Source: Cycas panzhihuaensis
Taxonomy: Eukaryota > Cycadophyta
Length of the DNA: 64,000 nt
Assembly: GCA_023213395.1 (NCBI GenBank)
Contig: CM041465.1
Span: forward strand, 9,548,001-9,612,000
Reading direction: 5' to 3'
A program made the position numbers and the translations under genes. Positions within the stretch are counted from its first letter, which is position 1. Every line of letters begins with the position of its first letter. The notes beneath the pieces were generated by a model that made no database searches, had not been told where the DNA came from, and worked only from the letters and a program-made list of their open reading frames with translations. Below, piece by piece: positions 36,758 to 49,743 of this stretch.

Positions 36758-37055
36758 TGAAAAGAGTAGATCTATTATTCATCTCTATGCACTAAACACA
36801 AAGGTAAACATGGGAGTAAAAGAGACTTGAGAGAAAGAGAGTAGCTTTCATAAAATGGGGAGGTATGAATAAGCCTCCTCCATTGAGCTTTTACTTTTAT
36901 ATTGAGAGAGGGAGTATTAGAGTTAGGTGAAATGAAATTACATATAATGCACATGAAAATGCATTTCACTTAAGTGATCTAATTTAAAGTTCACTTAAGA
37001 CCCTTTTTAGGAATAATCAACTAATGTAATGACCTTTTGACATTAACCCATTTTA
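36758..37055 (-). repeat. 5' LTR of element D
   Basis: It is 298 bp and starts TGAAAAGAGTAG, two bases after the reverse primer-binding site. The terminal TCA has become TTA. The target duplication CTTTT follows. Confidence 0.9.
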
Positions 37056-37060
37056 CTTTT

Positions 37061-39643
37061 CACACTATTGTTTGAGTTTTTCACTATTCACCATGATTTT
37101 CATAATATATCACATTTTTCAAGTGTCCATGCATATAAAAAAAATGGTAGATGACTACTATTTTGGCCACTTAATTTTCCTTCTTGCAGGCAATCATAGT
37201 TTACCCTCTCTTGGATTTCACCCTAGTTTTTTCCATTCTCTTATTTTATAAATATATTTTCTTCTTTTAGTGAAGTTTTCTTAAAGGTTCTTAGAGGAAA
37301 AAGGTCTAGAGAAGCTTGGAAAGGATAGGATTTACTCTAAGGAAGTGACCTTAGGTCCTTGTAGCATTCAATATATTCCTAATCTCCTTTTATTTATAGG
37401 TCTATATTTTGTAATTCAATCTTAAAGATCTTTTGGAAGAAAGATCAAAGAAGTAACTAGCTTTTGTGAAGATTCTAAGCAATTAGAGTGCCCTCTTTAA
37501 GCTCACTTATCTCTCTTCTATTTCTAGCAAGCATTTAGAAGTTGAAGCTTAAGCCATCTTCATTTTGTCTTCTACTTTTCTCCTCTCTATTTCATTTTAT
37601 TTTATCACTCTTCTTCCCCTTCTTCTCAAGGTTTCTCTCTTTTATTTCTTTCCCACCCCTCCTTTTTCTGCCAACTTATTTGATAGATCAATTTTGGAGC
37701 CACTTGTTAGGTAAGGATATTGATACGAGGCATTCTTCCCATCCCATCTACAATGATTCTTTGGTAAGTTTATTTGTTCTTTATTTCTTTTAATTTGTTT
37801 GCTTGCTTCTTGAAGAAAAGTAATGAGAAAAGGAAGAAGTTTGATGAGTTTTCTTTTGTTTCCTTTTTGTTTGGCTATCATAGAGTCTTTCATTGATCTT
37901 TAGTAGTTTGAATACTTCTTTCAAGGAGATTATTTTTCAAGAAAAATAATTTCTTAGATTATTTTCTCTATTTTTTCCTTCTTCATCATAAAAGGTCTTT
38001 CATTTCTTTATAAAGATTTAACCTTGTATGTTGAGAGTTATCTTTGGGTGAAAACACTTCATTTGGCTTCTATTGGAACTTGAACTATTTGGATCTCTCA
38101 AGAAAAACCACAATAAGCTTTTGCTAAGTAAGTATCTCTATCATTTTCTTTCACTTTCACATTAAATATTTTGAGTTTCTTTATACAAAAGGAAAAGAAA
38201 GTAATTTTGAGCTAGGATAGTTGCAAGAATAATAAAAGGACCTCTTATCTATTTCTCTAAATCCTATCTTATTTAAAAGAAGAAGATGAATAAGAATAAG
38301 AAGAAGAAGAAGAAGAATAAAAAGAACACAGAATAAATCACATCAAAACTAGGTGTCTCTTTTTCTTAAAAAATAAACAAAAACAAGAAGGAACTTCCCT
38401 TGTATTACTTTGATTTCAAAAGGACAAAATGGTATTTAAATTGTGAAGAACATTTAGGTTGTATTCATAAGAAAAAAATGTACTTTGAACTCTAATTACA
38501 TCTCTATTACTCAAAGAAAAGAATAGAATGATATATAGGTTGTATTAATATTAAGCATTAGGTTACATTCAAATAAAAAGAACAACAAAATACTTAGGAC
38601 CATTTTGTAGTATTTGCGTCTATTCCATTAAAAAAAAAGAGCATTCATAGTTGTATGCACTTACATTCCATTAGAATTGTATTAGACTCATATTGCTTTG
38701 TTTTGTATTTTTTTAAATTGTTATTACTTGTTTATGCAATACAAAGATGAATATATATTTACATTTGGGATTTCTTACTTATTGGTCCCCTTAGGATAGG
38801 CCCACTTCTATTCCACTAGGACCATTTTGATTGACCAAGTAGTGATACCTCTAGTATATCAACCCTGTCATTTCCATAGAAGTAAATATGTCTCATTGTG
38901 AAGGGGTTTTTAATTGATTAGGCCTTCATCTCCTAAACATATTAGATTCTCCCTCCTTTGGGAGTTATTTTATTTCTAGTCATGTTCTGAATGCTAAAAG
39001 TGGTGCTCCACCATTATATTTTGGGTTTAGAGTAGCTTTATCATTCTCCTTCACCTTTAAGTATAAGAATCTACTAGAGTCAAATGTGAAGATCATTGGG
39101 TTATCCATCCTTATGATTAGATCATTATTAGGTAAGTGATTCCCCAATGATTGACCCTTGATAGGGTCATTAATACAGGGTCTAATTTCTTTTACATCCT
39201 TGCACTTATTAGTCCTCTTAATATTTAGTATAGCTCAACATAGTTTTCTCCTTAAGGGTGGGTTAGAGGTCTAAGTTAAGACCCCCTCTCTGACTTAAAA
39301 CTTAGAAATGGTAGAATAGTACAGAGTTATAGGATGTTGATTAGGGAAAACTTTTCCTCAATGCATCCCTTACTAGATAAGGGACTAATTGATGTTCTCC
39401 TTGATAAAAAAAGGAATTTGATTTTAATTTATTAATTGTATTTTTTTTTTTTTATTTGAATTTTTTTTATTTTTGTCTCTTTTTTATCTATGATATAAAA
39501 AAATAAAAAGCAAAATAAATAAAACACCATCACAATATATATTAAAACTCAAAATTAAATAGGCACCTTGTACTTTTAACCTTCATATTACAAACCCAGA
39601 GAAATCATCACAGTTTCCATAAATAGGGTTAAAAGTCCTCATT
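37061..39643. other. Anonymous AT-rich sequence between elements D and F
   Basis: No LTR, PBS or retroelement domain was recognised. One open frame, 37542-37793, is Phe/Leu/Ser-rich and ends past a GGTAAGTT that looks like a splice donor, but nothing supports an exon. Purine-rich (AAGAAG) runs lie near 38280-38320 and a T-run at 39440-39470. It may be old element body or host intergenic DNA. Confidence 0.4.
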
Positions 39644-39648
39644 AAACT

Positions 39649-39972
39649 TGTTGAAATATATGACCATACAACCTATTATAAAGTGGGCCTCCTATTTTTA
39701 TGCCTAATTATGTGGTGGAATAGTCTCAATTGTGGTGACCTAATGGATGTATTTGTGCTTATATTTGGTACTTTAGATCTATAAATATAGATCAAAGTCC
39801 ATCTTTGATGTATCATCATTTTTTCATAATGTAATTATTATTCATTTGTGAGTTTTCACTAGTAAGGGTTTCCCATAGTAATATGGTGTCCTGTGTGATC
39901 TGCTTCTACTTGTTATTTGCTTGATGTAAAAAATCATGTCAACCTTATTTGCTTCAGTTGCATTTTCTAACA
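39649..39972 (+). repeat. 5' LTR of element F
   Basis: It runs TGTTGAAATATATG to TTTTCTAACA. It contains TAGATCTATAAATATAGATC, an inverted repeat that also supplies a TATA-like box. Confidence 0.95.
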
Positions 39973-39984
39973 TGGTATTAGAGC

Positions 39985-42900
39985 ATGTAGGTCATGCATA
40001 GGCAGGTGAATATTATTGGAGGTCCAATCAATGGTGTTAGGTCATGTTGGCTTGCCCTTTGCAGATTGGCATGCCCGATAACTCTGTAGAACAACCATGG
40101 TAGTGCAGATGATCACTGAGGTACCTGAGAGCCTTCTATCCATTGTTTGTAGGTACTCTTAGCTACATGGAGGTGTGTGGATGAGCGTTGACTCTGTTGC
40201 CAGCCATACAAATATTGTTTGAACTTGCCGAAGGTGTCAGATCCCTATTTGACACTACCACTGAGTTTGTATACTGTAGAGTTGATTGTTAGCCCCTATT
40301 ACCAGTGGGAGAGTGTACAAACCCTAGCAAGGTCATTGTAGAGTTGTGAAATCATAATACAGTTAATAATATGGTCAATACAAAGGTATGCTCATATATA
40401 TTCACCCGTTGATAAATTTAGGGTTTGAATAATATATTTTATAGTCTATTACTGTATTATATGTCCCCAGATTAATTATTCACTTATTGTTGGTAATAAG
40501 TATAGTTTGCATTATGTACTTACATCCCCCATCTGTATTTAAATCACCATGTATATACAGTTGTCTGGATTTGTAGCTGTGAATAAAAAGTCACCCGTGA
40601 TATAATTTAGTGACGTTGCCCTTGATATATTCACATGCATGTTTATATCTATTCACCGTTTGAATGTATCTATTCTAGCCATCGTTTAAATTTGTTTGAT
40701 TGCATAGCATAACCTACGTGATAAATCTATTTACCTAGCTAATGTATGTTATAGACTAATGTTGCTCTGCATGTTGCACCTTTGTGTCTCCTAGACAGCC
40801 GCATGATGAGCATGTTTCTAAGAACCAAAACATAGTCCATGTATATATAGTTAGTCACCTTTTTTTATGTGACATTTGTAGCCATTATATTTAATGCCTT
40901 TGAAGTTATATATACTTCAGTTCACCACCATAAAGTCTCCATTGAGTATTTAGCTACGTTGCCTACATATAGCCATATCTATATTGCTGTCTTTGCGGTC
41001 TGAGTGTAGCCGTTGGTTGATGATTTATAAATCTACCCTTTGTATATACTATTTACTCAACTATTATTTGTGTCACCCAACCATGATAATCGAGCTACCA
41101 TCTTTTGATTACCCATGATATATATATGATATATTTTATGTGTAATACTTTCACCTGGATGAGATTTTAATAGCCTACATGCCACACATTTAGTTGCCTT
41201 TTTTTTATAGATGCCGCCATCATTTCTTGTATTACTGTCTGCAATGGATTATGTAGCTGCCATCTATTATGTTTATTGTTGCTCGTGAACATACACCTGT
41301 GAATATATAATTACACCGCCATTTCGTATGATATCAATTTGCCTTTTTCATGAATGAAATTCATCACTATGTTTGTGCACCCTTTTATGGACCTTTGTAT
41401 CATTTGATATAAGTCGCTTCTTTTTAATATTATGCTTTGATATATATCTTTGTCTTTATTAAAGTGATTTACACTTTAAAGAGACCTTCGTCTATTAAGC
41501 TACTTTAATATGGTGTTTTTGAAGAATGATATATATTTGTTATGTAAATATTGGAGAAAGATGATACTTTTGGTGTGAGACATTCTTCATTAAGAGCAAT
41601 GATGTATGCATTGTGGTGATTTAATGACATTGTTCTCTTATTATGAGGGCATAAGAGAGTTGTTATGACAATGTTATGGTATCGTGATGAGGCATATTAT
41701 TACTCTTTGCATGTGATTACATAAGAGAGTAAGATGAATGACATTAGCAACATAAGGTGATAAGTCATGCTAATATGAGTGTATTTAACACTCTTAATTG
41801 GTGACCATTTTGATGGTGATTGCCTAATAGGCGAAACGAGGCAATGATGTGGTACTTGTTGCATGTGATTACATGGCAAGTTTTGGGCATATGTTGTGTG
41901 GTTTTAAAGGTGAAAGTAAGGGAAAAATTAGGCAAGTTTGATGGGTGGAGTTTGGGCGAAGATGAGCATGTTTGAGATACCTTAAATGCAACTTAATACA
42001 AACTCTGTTACTTGGTTAGTGTGGCATTGATCATTGCACAAAATTTATGATTTATGTGATTATTTAGTAAAATAAGTGTGTATTTATTCATAATTACATT
42101 CAAGTTCAGTTGCATCAAATATGTATGAACTGATGAAGTTTAAAATTTGCTTGTATGATTATCATTTGTGATGGACCATCATACTTTGATCATTGGACTG
42201 ATGATAGCATGAGGTTTGTGGCCTTGTTTGATGCTAGTTCGACATGGGTGCATATCTGAACAAGTTTGATATGGAACTGAAGTAAAGTGCTTAATGAAAT
42301 TGAAGTGTGAATGGAAAGGTGTAAGACGAGAAGCCTTAAAATTAGTTATGCCTTTGTCATGGTATAGTATAATTGGCCTGTAAGGTTGCATTACAGGTGG
42401 ATATCATGATCTGGATGGTGAGGTTTGGTGCATGTTTTGGTTTGCCTCCTATGATTTGTTGGCATAAGCTGTAGCATACAGGTATGGGATCCCTTGTTGT
42501 GACTATTCGTGGCATAATTTCCCCTCATGTTTTGTGTTTGGACCAAGTCAAAAGCCTCCTATTTATTTCCCTTAGTGCATTGGAGTGCACACATCTTAGA
42601 TGAAGATTACAACAAAAAGATTGCAAGCATCTGAAGACTATGGGTTATTTAGCTTACAAATAGTGTGATCTATAGGGGAAATGCATGTGATTAGTCTAGA
42701 TTTTATAGAGTTATTGATGTATCATGTTGAGTGTCATTTGGTTACAGGTTTTATCCTTCATTGCTTCACTTGTTTATGATGTTATTCAACAGGTGTGAAG
42801 GTTTGTTTGCCTAACATTATGTTTGAGATAGAAGCAAGATTTAGCGACAGATTGATGATGAGGAGCTGTTAGATGAAGTGACATGGATTGCAACCCCATG

Positions 42901-43488
42901 TTCCATTGACGGTTGAAGACCTGCAAGATGATGGAAGATCGATGATCACCATGCCAGTCAAAACTTCTAATAGATACCAATATTCTAGTGAGTACAGATT
43001 CATGATGGAGAGCTGTATTGAAGCAAGTACTTGGTCGGTTTGCAAGTTGGTAAGCATGTTACATAGGTGATGTCTAGAAATAAGAAGGATTAAGGTATGA
43101 TGAGATATTTAGCACCTATCTCTATGTTTATTGGTCCATTTGATCCTTACTTTAGCAGCTTTAGATAGTTGGGTATCGTATCATATCATATTAGTGTTCC
43201 TTAACAAAGACTTAAAGAGGATATTCACATGCCTTAAGTGACTCATCCTCTTGGTTTAGTGAAAGGAATATAGCTGAGTTGAATGGATAAAGTGTCAGGT
43301 GCAAAGAGAGTTGTATGGTTATAGGTATGTTGGAGTATTTCTAAAGAATTGAGCATATATGAGACATGGCACCATTACATCTGAGTGAAGATTGCTACAT
43401 TGACGTTCGGGCATATTGGGTTGGGTAAGGTTATCCTTAAGAGGGGATTTATTCCTAATGATAATCTTTGTTGCCCAATATTTACGTT
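39985..43488 (+). other. Interior of element F
   Basis: There is no coding domain; the longest open frames are under 75 codons. The first half repeats short phrases of the type TCACC, GTTGCC or TAGCCAT separated by AT-rich spacers (for example near 40400, 40590, 40660, 40850, 40925 and 40960), giving a loosely periodic texture. The second half is collinear with element G segments 54436-55105 and 57732-59609, including ATGCCTTTGTCATGGTAT near 42350, which is the empty site of the solo LTR in G. Confidence 0.75.
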
Positions 43489-43497
43489 AAGAGGGGA

Positions 43498-43821
43498 TGT
43501 TGAAATGTGTGACCATACCACCTAATGTAAAGTGGGACTCCTATTTTTATGCCTAATTATGTGGTGGAATAGTCTTGATTGTGGTGACCTAATGGATGTA
43601 TTTGTGCTTATATTTGGCACTTTAGATCTATAAATATAGATCAAAGTCCACCTTTGATGTGTCATCATTTTGTCATAATGTAATTATTATTCATTTGTGG
43701 GTTTTCACCCATAAGGGTTTCCCATGGCAATATGGTGTCCTGTGTGATCTGCTTCTACTTGTTATCTGCCTAATGTGAAAGATCCTATTGACCTTGTTTG
43801 CTTTAGTTGCATTTCCTAACA
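43498..43821 (+). repeat. 3' LTR of element F
   Basis: It is 324 bp, TGTTGAAATGTGTG to TTTCCTAACA. Differences from the 5' LTR are mostly transitions. Confidence 0.95.
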
Positions 43822-43826
43822 GAACC

Positions 43827-45968
43827 TAATTACTTAAAAACTCTCATTCTTAGGCAACTTGGTTAATTAGCCCCCCTAACCTAGAACATGTTGTGAAATC
43901 CTACATTAGCTCAACTGGGATATGAATATTTCTAGGAGTGATTTATATAATTTTTCTTGGTAGTCTTTTAAGACTTATATCAATTCCTTAATCTATGATG
44001 ACCCAAATCTACCTCAAGCATATCATCTTGAGGAGGTATTACTAAAAGTGGATCATTTTAAGCATAATAAATGCTCCTTTGAAGCTTTTGTAAAGTTATT
44101 TCCCAAATTCTTTAAATACCTATCATGAGCTAATCCTTTATAATTTAACCATAACTTGTGAACCTCCTACATAGTGCTCTTATTAAGTTGAGATTAGTTT
44201 AGAGTATGTCACCTATCCTTCTTCTTCAGTATTTAATATCCTTTTTAGCTTCAAATAACCTTTTCTCATTTATCCTTCTCCATTTTTCCTCAAAGTAGGA
44301 TGTCAAATATTATTGTAAAATGTATTTCATATATGTTGAAAGCCAGTTAAATAGCCCACAATCCTATTAGTTAGATTAAATCACACCCTCAAGAAAAAGT
44401 ATCCATCCAAAGGATCTTTTCAGAGAGTCTCATTCTATATTCATCCAAGATTGTAGTAGTGGGAAGCAACTTCATCTCAATATATTTCCTTATAATACAT
44501 TAACCACCCTATGGCCTAGGCCTTAAGACTTCTTTCTCTTGTCCTTTGATAATCAATTTCTTGATCACACTATAGGTTTGAAAGCTATATCCTTCATTGA
44601 TAGATTTCCTAGGTATGATTGAGTCCTCATCCATCCTTGTGATTTAGATATAGAATGAGCTTAAACTACCACTCCTCTAGAATGGGGGTAAACTACCATA
44701 GTTCTATAATAAGCCTAAACTATAGCATACTCCTCTATGAATATAAACTATAATTACACCTTGAAATGAGTTTAAACTAGCCATACTCCTCCCTGAGTTA
44801 AAATTATACCTTGATCTATAATAAGGGTAAAATATAACTACCATGTATCGTAGTAGAAATATTTAAGTGCATAACTCTATAATGAGTTTAAACTAATCGA
44901 GTCTTCATAAAAGAACATAAAGTAAAGGTCAATAAAGAATAATATAATTTGACGATAGAGAAGATTACCTTTAGAGTCTTATTTCTTGTTGAATATGCCT
45001 TATCACTTATTTTGAAAGTAGTAGGTCACCTTGGAAAAGTGTTATGTAACTATTATCTAGCTAAGTATACCTAATATCAGTAGATATTTGTATAGTACTT
45101 ACTTATCATATCCATTAATGATGTAGGAGCACCTAAACCTTTTTCATAATTTAATTCACTTTTCACATTTTAGTCTTTTTCTCTCTAAATTTTGGGGTTT
45201 ACTAATTATATGATAATTTTTTATTTGATTATTAGAATTTAGTCATTTTTGTATCAATTCAAAGGTCTATTTAAGTAAAATAAGCTAAAATGACCTATGA
45301 CAGGGCTAAAGGTCCCATTATAGGCCTATAATTTCTTATCTAAAAGATTCTCTAAATATGCTTAAAAATTAAGATTTAGTTTATATGTTTAGAAATAGCA
45401 ATTAACTTTAGACTAGTTTTTAGTTTTATGTAATAACCCTTAGTAGTGTAGTTTCTAAATAAGGATTCACTTAAAAACATAATTTTACTTAATATTTTAG
45501 GTAATTAGTAGTTCTTTTTAAGGAATTCTTAGGGTTAAGGTTATAAGCTTTTGGACTTTCCCCTTTCACTTATATAAATATAATTTTAGACTATCTTTTG
45601 GAAGATTAAATGGAATGGAATAAAAATCAAAGTGAAATAATTCTTCCTATTCCCTAATTTTTTTTTTTTTGTTTTAAGTTTATGCATGTGAGATTGAATT
45701 TTTCCCTTGTAGGTCATCCTCATTATTTGGTATCAAAGCATGGTTCAACTATGGGGTCAAAGAAAAACAACAAAATTTTGAGGCATTGTGGCATGTATTT
45801 ATTGAAGAAACTATAAAGACAATAAAGTATTCCTATTAAAAAGGTGAGAAAGTGCCCATTAGGGCTTATGAGCCTTGTAAAAAGATTACAAGAGAATCTT
45901 TATATTCCAAAGTGCTTAAGTAGAAAGTGTTAGAATATGGTATAAGAAAAATATACTCTAATACAAAT
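43827..45968. other. Anonymous AT-rich sequence right of element F
   Basis: This is contiguous with 37061-39643 once F is removed. There is no recognisable gene. At 44640-44890 variants of GTTTAAACTA and TAAACTATA recur about eight times between CTCCTC or CTATAATGAG blocks, similar in kind to 8520-8700. Confidence 0.4.
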
Positions 45969-46312
45969 TGTTAGAAGTAAAAGTGTATAAACATGTCACA
46001 TATGTCTTAGGATCATATAATATTATGAGATTATACCATACAAGTGGAGATAAAGAATTAACATAAATTTGTACATATATAATACAACATATTTATCGGA
46101 ATAGACACCTCTAGATTATGTTGTTAAACCTATACATATTTATACTATATTACACTTCTTAGTTGTCAAATCATATTCCAAAAGCCACCTAATCAACCTA
46201 TGACTAACATCATGAAGAAGTGTGCACACTATTACCACTCAACACATATTAAATAGATAACTATATTGGTTTACACTAATAAAACATTTGCAAGGGTTAA
46301 CATTACCCAACA
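45955..46312 (-). repeat. Remnant copia-type LTR (K)
   Basis: The segment TGTTAGAAGTAAAAG to ACCCAACA (45969-46312) starts two bases after a decayed reverse primer-binding site (ACTCTAATACAA, 45955-45966). On its right a pyrimidine run (TTCTCCTCCT) looks like a reverse polypurine tract. Its first 35 bp match the start of the LTR scrap at 60892, except for a short indel. No body domains were recognised on either side. Confidence 0.5.
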
Positions 46313-47189
46313 TTCTCCTCCTAATACTAAACCATGTTATATAACTGGTTCAAATCTTAATGTTGGGTCCATATAAAAGCCAAACATCTACTAGAGCATA
46401 TGGATAACTACTCGTTGTACTTATAACTCCTCTATAATAACCTTCTTATACATGTTTCACCAACATTTACCTATTAAGCAACTTTCACCCACTTCTATTT
46501 TCCCTATTTCTAGGTCTCCTAACTAAGACCATAACTCTAAGGGGTAAATTAAGCTAACAACTCTTCGCTCCATCTAGTACACCATGGAACAAACTTACAA
46601 AATTAGTTATCCAAGCAAAACCATATGGAAAAACAACTTTTTTTTAATCATATCACATATTTTAATACCATGTCAACATAATGACCAAACTTCACACCAT
46701 TAAAACTACCATAAAACTCCTTAAAGCATACCATATGACCACTCATTAGAAAGGCCCATAAGTTAGATTTGTAATGCAATTAATGACACTCAATTTTGAT
46801 GTTGTATGATGGAGTTATGACCTTTTTTGTTAGCACATGTATACTCTCAAGTATAAAAGGTCAAAAAAAAGAAAAAAAAACCCTTTTGGGTTGGCCCTTG
46901 ATCATATTAAAGCACCCATATAACTAGTTTAGGGGTTAAGAAGACTTCACCTAATATTAAAAATATTTTAATTTTATCAACTAAAGTTTATAAACTTTAG
47001 TTTATAAAAAAAATTAAAATTTTTGAATAAAATTTTATCATATGTGGATATTTTAACGATGTCCATGCTTAAAATATTCACTATTCTTAGTCTATGACAC
47101 TTATTTAGGGTAAAACAAGCCTTTTAGACATAACAACAATATTAGTTTTGCCTAAAACTCACTCAAAGTATAGAAAACAACATTATAAA
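46313..47189. other. Spacer between LTR remnant K and element G
   Basis: AT-rich with no recognisable domain. It may be decayed body of the K element, given the polypurine-like run at its left end. Confidence 0.35.
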
Positions 47190-47500
47190 TATTGGAATAT
47201 GTTAACATATCGTCTAATGTCAATGTGTGGTATATTTATATATGGATGATGTTGGTGGAATATTGGTGAGCCAACTGATGTATTCCTATTATTTATAGCA
47301 CTTGAGATCTATAAATATGGATCTAATATCTATTCCATTATACACTAAGATTTTCAAAAATATGAATTAATATTATTTTAGTAGGTTTTTACTTGTAAGG
47401 GTTTCCCACAACAATTCTAATATCCTCTGTGTTTGTTTTTACTTAGATCTACCTAATGTGAAAGATTTTATCAACCTATTTATATAGGTGTTTTCTAACA
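47190..47500 (+). repeat. 5' LTR of element G
   Basis: It is 311 bp, TATTGGAATATG (TG changed to TA) to TTTTCTAACA, and diverged from the F LTRs while keeping the same order of blocks. Confidence 0.85.
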
Positions 47501-47512
47501 TGGTATTAGAGC

Positions 47513-47989
47513 TCGCATGATGTGTACAGGTAGAGAATCATTGTCTAGATTATCTAATCATTGGTGCTAGGTTATGCAAACTTTCCCTTTAAGGATTAAC
47601 ATATTCAACGACCCTGTAGAATTGCCACATAGGTATAGATGATCACTGGAGAATCCTAGAAGCCTTCTAATTTATGTTTGTAGGTATTTTAAGCTCTATG
47701 GAGGTGTTCATATGAGTTGAAGATGATTTATAGCCTTGGTTACTTCGTTGCTAGCTATAAGAGCCCCGTTTGAGCCTACTAAAGGTGTTGGATCCTTGTT
47801 TGAAGGTGCCACTGAGTTTGTAGCTATGTAAAGAGCATAACCACTTGTGGAGTATTTATTTGTAGCCTTGGTGTCCTATATAAGCCATTAAAGAACAAGT
47901 TACTAGTGTGGCATCCTCTTGGGAGAGTTACAGTTAGCCTGAAGTTAGAGCAAAGCCTGTAAGTAAATAATATCGTGCTATATTCAAGG

Positions 47990-48073
<84 letters not shown>

Positions 48074-49064
48074 TCTAAATATATCTATTCATTTATTAAT
48101 AAATACATTACTTACTTATGTATTTGAATTGCCTTGGTATATTCAGTAGCTACTCCTATATGATGTATTTGATCACTTACCTATTAAGATTTTAATATAT
48201 TTATTTGTCACTTATGATAAATATGCCACCATGTTGATATTATTAATACATGTTGATAATATTTAATCTTGTTATTTATTTACCTTCACCTGTTTGATTT
48301 GTGTGTTTAATTCATATTGATTATAAAGTGGATTTATTAATCTACCCTTGGTTTTTAATTAGCCATCCTACATAAATTTGATTCATCATTGCCTGTTAAA
48401 TCTATGTGATGATATAGTCTATGCATTATTTATTTCTATATCACTAAATTACATATATTATTTTCCATTCACCCATGACATTTGATAAATTTTAGTAGCT
48501 ATTGATAAAGTGGCATTTGATTATCAAATGGAATTCACTCATGGATATTATTTTAGTCGTCATTTTTATATATCAATTTAAATTTACCTTTTTTGAGTTT
48601 ATAAAGTTGATGTTGATAATGATTTATGACTTTATGAATATACACTTTGATATATATTATTCATCTTTTAATAAAATCAAAGGCACCCTTTTGTTATTTC
48701 ATTGCTCAATGTTGATCAACGACATAAATCTCCCTTTATATTTATGCCTTTGATTTATCAACGTTTAACTTATATAGTTGCCATTTGAATAATTAATCAC
48801 TATCTTTATGCTACCATTAAAGAAGATTTTCATTATTTATCCTTTGCTTCAAGCGAGTACCTTGAATGAATGATTAAAGTGGTATATATATAATGGTGTT
48901 ATAAGGTGTTGTATAGTGATGGTTATATACGTGGTGACTATTTAGTGACTTTATGGCAATGTATAGTGATTACTTACTCCATTGAATATGATTTATATGG
49001 GAGAGTAAGTTAGGTAATGTTTGAGGTAAGAGGTTACTATTTGAAGCTCTTTACATATGGTTAC
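47513..49064 (+). other. Element G interior, left segment
   Basis: It is collinear with 39985-41700 of F (GATGATCACTGG, then GGAGGTGTT, then GTTGGATCC). It holds the CT/TA microsatellite, absent from F. The rest is AT-rich and non-coding, and stops at the H insertion. Confidence 0.75.
47993..48073. repeat. (CT)n(TA)n compound microsatellite
   Basis: A pure CT run (47993-48049) passes directly into a TA run ending at 48073. Confidence 0.98.
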
Positions 49065-49743
49065 TATTGAGAAAACTAGGTCCCAATAATCAGAAATTAC
49101 CACCAAGATTTAAACAATTTTACAACTAGTTACAGGAATTGAAACTGAAATTTAATATGCAAGTTCTTAAAATAGAGATAATATAATGAATAAATTAGAA
49201 ATCCAAAGCATCAAATATACATTACATATAATGTAATAAAACCTTAGCAGTATGCTAGGGAAACATCCACACAAGAAAGATATCAATCTTTATTATCTAA
49301 GAATAGAGAAATATACATAATCTGCAGTAAAATGCCCATAGCAATAACAACCAATTACCTCTTCTTAATACAATATATCTAATACATCAAATATAATTAA
49401 CATAATAAAAAAATACCGTAAATCAGGCTATATAAGAGAGTCATAAAAGGCACAAATCTTGACCATCAAATATGGGATATATTGAATGAACAACTGCGAT
49501 TCTCTTTATAATTTAGTATGTTTTACAACACTAACTTTTTGAGTCAGGGGCTACCACTCGTGAACCCCCTCTTTATTTAGAGGAGGTGGGGGGGGGAGAG
49601 GGGTTCTAGCAACCCTCGCATCCCCCAGCTAAAGGGGGATCCCACCCCCCTTAGATTCCCCTATGGAAGTTAAAGGGGGAAACTACACTGCCAATTTGTC
49701 AAAAGTTTTTGCCTCTAAAATATTATTATCATATTATTTAACA
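49065..49743 (-). repeat. 3' LTR of element H
   Basis: It is 679 bp, TATTGAGAAAAC (TG changed to TA) to TTATTTAACA. It contains a GC-rich block near 49548-49680 with runs of up to ten G and several of C that can pair with each other. Confidence 0.92.

Larger units (their letters stand above)
22221..37055 (-). mobile_element. Ty1/copia element D, split by element E
   Basis: Both LTRs are 298 bp (22221-22518 and 36758-37055), and the primer-binding site TGGTATCAGAGC (36755-36744) is perfect. The polypurine tract lies against the left LTR (AGGGAGAGAT on the minus strand). Target duplications ATTTT/CTTTT differ by one base. Minus-strand order is gag, zinc knuckle, protease, integrase, RT, RNase H. 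Element E interrupts the junction between RT and RNase H; removing E and one AGGTG restores a sequence collinear with element I at 62385-62400. Element I at the right edge belongs to the same family. Confidence 0.93.
39649..43821 (+). mobile_element. Non-autonomous LTR retrotransposon F (large, non-coding)
   Basis: The two LTRs are exactly 324 bp each (39649-39972 and 43498-43821), about nine bases in ten identical by eye. The primer-binding site TGGTATTAGAGC directly follows the 5' LTR (39973-39984), and the polypurine tract AAGAGGGGA directly precedes the 3' LTR (43489-43497). The flanks AAACT (39644-39648) and GAACC (43822-43826) fit a 5 bp duplication changed at two positions by transitions. 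The 3.5 kb interior has no gag or pol domain on either strand, so the element must have moved using proteins from an autonomous relative. Size and structure fit a LARD-type element. Element G is a second member. Confidence 0.92.

Noticed and set aside
37542-37793. Possible host exon followed by a splice-donor-like GGTAAGTT
   Set aside because: Phe/Leu/Ser-rich low-complexity peptide, no acceptor, no partner exon and no domain.
42786-43070. Overlapping short ORFs in the 3' part of element F
   Set aside because: Under 65 codons, on both strands, not conserved in element G, and no gag or pol motif.
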